Shown in pieces: positions 36,220-38,662 of a stretch of 38,662 nucleotides of DNA. The stretch is taken from IMG/VR virus record IMGVR_UViG_3300025030_000259, positions 1 through 38,662 of that record, one strand, 5' to 3'. The position numbers were made by a program, and so were the translations under genes. Position 1 is the first letter of the stretch. Every line of letters starts with the position of its first letter. The notes under the pieces are model-generated. The model had not been told where the DNA came from. It did not search any database and worked only from the letters and a program-made list of their open reading frames with translations. This DNA is from a virus.

Positions 36220-36825
36220 ATGAAGGTACTTAATTTATATGCGGGACTTGGTGGCAATCGGAAACTCTGGCAGGGATGCGAAGTGACCGCAGTTGAGAAT
36301 GACCCACGGATAGCGGCAGTTTACCGGCGGCTTTACCCTGCTGATTTGGTGATTGTCGGGGATGCTCACGAATATCTGCTGGCAAACTATCAGGAGTTTG
36401 ATTTTATCTGGACTTCACCGCCCTGTCAGACTCATTCAAAAATGGCAGTAGCGACCAGGCACAAACTGAAACGCTACCCCGATATGTCGCTTTATCAGCA
36501 GATCATTTTTTTGCAGACATACTGCAAGGGCAAGTTTGTTGTGGAGAACGTGGTGCCATACTACACGCCGTTGATCGAAGGAAAGCGAATGGGGCGGCAC
36601 ATGTTCTGGTCGAACTTTGATTTTGACAGTTGCGAGATACCAACGCCGCCAAACTTCATCAACAAATGCAACTTGGCAGGGAAACAGGCGTTAATGGATT
36701 GGCTGGATATTCACTACGAGGAAAATATCTACTACGGGAAAAATCACTGTCCAGCGCAGATATTGCGAAACTGTGTGCATCCGATTGTCGGAAAACACAT
36801 CATGGATGCTGCACGAGAAACATAA
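36220..36825 (+). CDS. Short C5-cytosine DNA methyltransferase
   Basis: The 201-residue protein has motif I LYAGLGGN (6-13), motif IV WTSPPCQTHS with catalytic Cys69, motif VI VVENVVPYY (Glu109) and an end VHPIVGKHIMDAA like motif X. Standard enzymes exceed 300 residues; here the target-recognition part is very short, so activity or specificity may be unusual. Its TAA stop is in an R''-like box. It is cargo of the last clear cassette and may add 5-methylcytosine to phage DNA. Confidence 0.85.
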   Translation: MKVLNLYAGLGGNRKLWQGCEVTAVENDPRIAAVYRRLYPADLVIVGDAHEYLLANYQEFDFIWTSPPCQTHSKMAVATRHKLKRYPDMSLYQQIIFLQTYCKGKFVVENVVPYYTPLIEGKRMGRHMFWSNFDFDSCEIPTPPNFINKCNLAGKQALMDWLDIHYEENIYYGKNHCPAQILRNCVHPIVGKHIMDAARET

Positions 36826-36863
36826 CCAGCTATTAACCCAATCATGTAAGGAAGCGGTTATGC
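36820..36863 (+). other. attC-like site 6 (minimal)
   Basis: R''-like ACATAAC (36820-36826, includes the TAA stop of the methyltransferase) and R' GTTATGC (36857-36863), 44 bases apart end to end. The intervening sequence has no clear stem, so this may be a degenerate attC or a chance pair. The ATG in GTTATGC is the start codon of the next gene. Confidence 0.4.
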
Positions 36864-37174
36864 TTAAACGCGCAGAATACAAAGAAAAAGCGTCACGCCG
36901 AGGCAGGTATGGTGCAAAAGTCAGATGGGAGAACTATCACGCTGCTCTTCCACCAAAAACGTACCCACCAGAACTACCTGATGATTGTGTACGTATTACA
37001 GTAGAAAATTTGATCACCAACAAAACTCACACTTTATTGTTCCACCCTGGGAGTAGACGTGGCAGATATAAAATTGACGTTGATGGTGTATTTTGGAAAG
37101 AGTGTGGTTGGTCTGAAGCGCTTGTCAGATTGAGGAAGAGTTGCAAACGTACACCACTCTATATTTACGACTAA
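36860..37174 (+). CDS. Hypothetical basic protein (104 aa)
   Basis: I start at ATG 36860 because AAGGAAG lies upstream; an in-frame extension enters the methyltransferase gene. MLKRAEYKEKASRRGRYGAK is strongly basic. The rest has LPDDCVRITVENLITNKTHT and an aromatic C-terminus (FWKECGWSEALVRLRKSCKR). It might be the last cassette gene or the first phage gene after the array. Function unknown. Confidence 0.6.
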   Translation: MLKRAEYKEKASRRGRYGAKVRWENYHAALPPKTYPPELPDDCVRITVENLITNKTHTLLFHPGSRRGRYKIDVDGVFWKECGWSEALVRLRKSCKRTPLYIYD

Positions 37175-37185
37175 GGAGGTAGTAG

Positions 37186-37389
37186 ATGGCAACCTACGAA
37201 CCAGTAAACTCAGGGCACATCGAGGCGATGGCGTACGACGCAGACAACGAGCAGATGTTGGTGAGATTTAAAAGTGGTGATGAGTACGCTTATCACGGGA
37301 TCTCCTTCGACACCTACGAGAGCATCAAAGAGGCGCCGTCGGTCGGCAAGGCGCTCAACGCTTGCGGCGTTAGAGGTAATAAGATATGA
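37186..37389 (+). CDS. KTSC-domain protein (67 aa)
   Basis: ATG with AAGGAGG. The protein reads MATYEPVNSGHIEAMAYDAD, then LVRFKSGDEYAYHGISFDTY, ESIKEAPSVGKALNACGVRG. This matches the KTSC family (short phage and bacterial proteins, role unclear, related to RNA polymerase inhibitor-like folds in some annotations). It overlaps the kinase gene by 4 bases, so it belongs to the phage operon, not to the array. Confidence 0.8.
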   Translation: MATYEPVNSGHIEAMAYDADNEQMLVRFKSGDEYAYHGISFDTYESIKEAPSVGKALNACGVRGNKI

Positions 37390-38015
37390 GGATCATCGGA
37401 CTCGCAGGTAAGGCCGGCACTGGCAAGACGACATTCGCCAAGCACGCAATCAGTGTGTTCGGCGGCACCAAGATCGCCCTGGGCGATGCCGTTAAAGAAG
37501 AGGCTGCCGAGTTTCTGGACTCGTGCCTGGTGGCTTATGAGCAACAGCATCTCTACGGAACCCAGGATGATAAAGCTGAGATATTCTCGGTGCTGGTGGG
37601 CGACTGGCTCCAGACCGACTACCGGCTCAGGAAGATCCTCAACCCTTACACTGAGTTTGATGGTAACTCCGTCTCCATGTCCTACCGACAGTTGCTGCAA
37701 CTCTGGGGTACTGAGTACCGCAGAGCACAAAAAGAGTCGTATTGGGCCGACAAAGGTAAAGAGAAGATCCTCGCCACCGAAGGGCTCATCTTTGTTGACG
37801 ACATCCGCTTCCCAGATGAGGCGGAGATGATTCAGGATCTTGGTGGCGTACTGATCAGAATCGAGCGCCCTGGCGGTCCGTTTATCTCAACCCCCGACCA
37901 CCCATCTGAAACCAGCCTGGATGGCTGCAATATGTTCAACTGGACACTGTTTAACGGCGGCAGCCTGGACGAGTTTAAGGCTGAGGTAGAGAAGCTGATG
38001 AGGTGGGTGGTATGA
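37386..38015 (+). CDS. Deoxynucleoside monophosphate kinase
   Basis: The 209-residue enzyme has a P-loop GLAGKAGTGKTTFAKH (5-20), then LQLWGTEYRRAQKESYW and IFVDDIRFPDEAEMIQDLGG, the pattern of phage dNMP kinases (T4 gp1-like). It phosphorylates dNMPs to feed phage DNA synthesis, in keeping with the upstream polymerase. The ATG overlaps the KTSC gene stop; the next gene overlaps its end by ATGA. Confidence 0.88.
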   Translation: MRIIGLAGKAGTGKTTFAKHAISVFGGTKIALGDAVKEEAAEFLDSCLVAYEQQHLYGTQDDKAEIFSVLVGDWLQTDYRLRKILNPYTEFDGNSVSMSYRQLLQLWGTEYRRAQKESYWADKGKEKILATEGLIFVDDIRFPDEAEMIQDLGGVLIRIERPGGPFISTPDHPSETSLDGCNMFNWTLFNGGSLDEFKAEVEKLMRWVV

Positions 38016-38314
38016 AGGCCACCCCAGAGAACAAGATAAAAAAGATGCTGGTAGAATACCTCGACTCTATCCACGCTTTTCACTATCCAGCCTCTGCTGG
38101 CGCGTTCAGCGTCGCCGGTATTCCAGATCGGGTCGGAACGTATCGCGGCTTTTTCTTCGGTTGCGAGTGCAAGGCACCAGGCAAGAAGGCGACAGCCCTC
38201 CAGGTGCAGTGCAAGAACCGGATCGAGGCAGCCGGCGGCCAGTGGTTTCTGATCGATGGACTTGAGAGTATGGAGCTGCTGAAGGAGTGGGTGGCTAAAA
38301 TAAACAAGATGTAA
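38012..38314 (+). CDS. VRR-NUC domain nuclease
   Basis: I chose ATG 38012 (ATGA overlap). The 100-residue protein has the small PD-(D/E)XK fold of VRR-NUC proteins: NKIKKMLVEYLDSIHAFHYP, VAGIPDRVGTYRGFFFGCEC with Asp39, then ECKAPGKKATALQVQCKNRI (Glu52, Lys54). Members act on branched DNA, for example Holliday junctions, in phages and in FAN1. It is the last gene of the dNMP kinase operon. Confidence 0.88.
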   Translation: MKATPENKIKKMLVEYLDSIHAFHYPASAGAFSVAGIPDRVGTYRGFFFGCECKAPGKKATALQVQCKNRIEAAGGQWFLIDGLESMELLKEWVAKINKM

Positions 38315-38349
38315 AGTTCTTGACAGCAAGAGTTGTTATGTGCTAGAAG
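38313..38349 (+). promoter_or_regulatory. Phage promoter with 13-base motif, probably leaderless transcript
   Basis: AAAGTTCTTGACA (38313-38325) with TTGACA (38320-38325), 18-base spacer ending TATGTGC, -10 TAGAAG (38344-38349). The ATG of the next gene is at 38356, seven bases after the -10, so the mRNA would begin at the start codon. It overlaps the end of the VRR-NUC gene. Confidence 0.65.
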
Positions 38350-38355
38350 ACCTAC

Positions 38356-38511
38356 ATGCGAAAAATATGTCAAGAATGCAGGGATAGAATCAGTGCCAGA
38401 GTGAGGTACGTCGTCACGGCCAAGTGTATAGATGGTAAAATAACCATCTCTGTCGGCGGCCCCTACGAGGGTAAGAAGTATAAGATAATGGTTATGGAGG
38501 AAGTAGATTGA
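38356..38511 (+). CDS. Hypothetical small Cys-containing protein (51 aa)
   Basis: ATG at 38356 directly after a promoter -10 box and without a clear ribosome binding site, consistent with leaderless translation. MRKICQECRDRISARVRYVV has a CQEC pair, followed by a beta-rich GKITISVGGPYEGKKYKIMV and an acidic end. No family recognised. Confidence 0.6.
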   Translation: MRKICQECRDRISARVRYVVTAKCIDGKITISVGGPYEGKKYKIMVMEEVD

Positions 38512-38662
38512 TACCCCCAAATTACTGAATCACAGCTCAAACACATCTTCCTCCAACAGAAGCAAGGGCTACCGCGGGTTTAGCGTGGAGAAGAGTAGCG
38601 GAGGCGAGCATAGTCTACACAGATTTAGGTATATCGAAAGGTATGGAGCACGGCATTGCAGA
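38512..38662 (+). other. Right edge, no gene that can be called
   Basis: Overlapping short frames are present: one reading ITESQLKHIFLQQKQG then a stop, and another open to the edge from about 38570. A short HNH-type N-terminus followed by a frameshift would explain both, but the window ends before this can be judged. Confidence 0.35.

Noticed and set aside
32651-36863. Integron integrase gene or attI site for the array
   Set aside because: No tyrosine recombinase with the integrase patch is readable in any frame of the window; the array is therefore described as integrase-free.

Overview
The window is a stretch of a tailed, probably short-tailed (podovirus-like) double-stranded DNA phage genome. 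It encodes terminase, a portal of about 700 residues, an N4-gp56-like major capsid protein, a phage adaptor protein, a spanin/endolysin/holin-like lysis set, tail fibres and a family A DNA polymerase. Genes are tightly packed, often with ATGA, GTGA or TAATG overlaps and strong Shine-Dalgarno sites. There is no ribosomal RNA and no recognisable bacterial housekeeping gene, and I recognised no tRNA by eye. The host cannot be named from the sequence; sigma-70-like promoters (TTGACA plus TATAAT-like boxes) and Shine-Dalgarno sites point to an ordinary Gram-negative host, as does the spanin pair.

Layout. Positions 1-20,960 (minus strand) form the late region. In transcription order it runs: small-terminase-like protein, tail fibre cluster with a LamG-like adhesin and a fibre-assembly-like protein, lysis cassette, large terminase, portal, scaffold-like protein, major capsid, an HNH homing endonuclease with its own promoter, two paralogous capsid-accessory proteins, a terminator, small structural genes, adaptor, a long tail protein, a Thr-rich appendage protein, a glycosyltransferase-like gene interrupted by an in-frame TGA, and small tail proteins that run off the left edge. 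Positions 21,049-21,470 hold an HTH regulator flanked by repeated operator-like motifs. Positions 21,789-24,937 (minus) are an operon of conserved phage proteins of unknown function, closed by a clear terminator. Positions 24,938-25,699 are a divergent control region with a very large imperfect inverted repeat. From 25,700 to the right edge, transcription is rightward: small early genes, DNA polymerase, a RecB/Cas4-like nuclease, then (about 32,650-36,863) an array of integron-type gene cassettes with attC-like sites, and finally a KTSC protein, dNMP kinase and VRR-NUC nuclease.

The most striking feature is the cassette array. Successive single-gene units are each closed by a short imperfect palindrome with integron-like R''/R' core boxes (RYYYAAC and GTTRRRY-like), and in most units the TAA stop codon of the gene lies inside the R'' box. 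Three of the cargo genes are DNA methyltransferases of three different classes (beta-class amino-methyltransferase, Dam-like N6-adenine, and a short C5-cytosine type). No integron integrase is visible, so this looks like a CALIN (cluster of attC sites lacking an integrase) carried inside a phage replication region. It could be a store of anti-restriction functions acquired from host integrons.

A 13-base motif, AAAGTTCTTKACA, occurs five times exactly and once with one mismatch near promoters and the HTH gene, and probably marks a shared promoter/operator system of the phage. Several predicted promoters place the transcription start at or next to the start codon, suggesting leaderless or nearly leaderless mRNAs.
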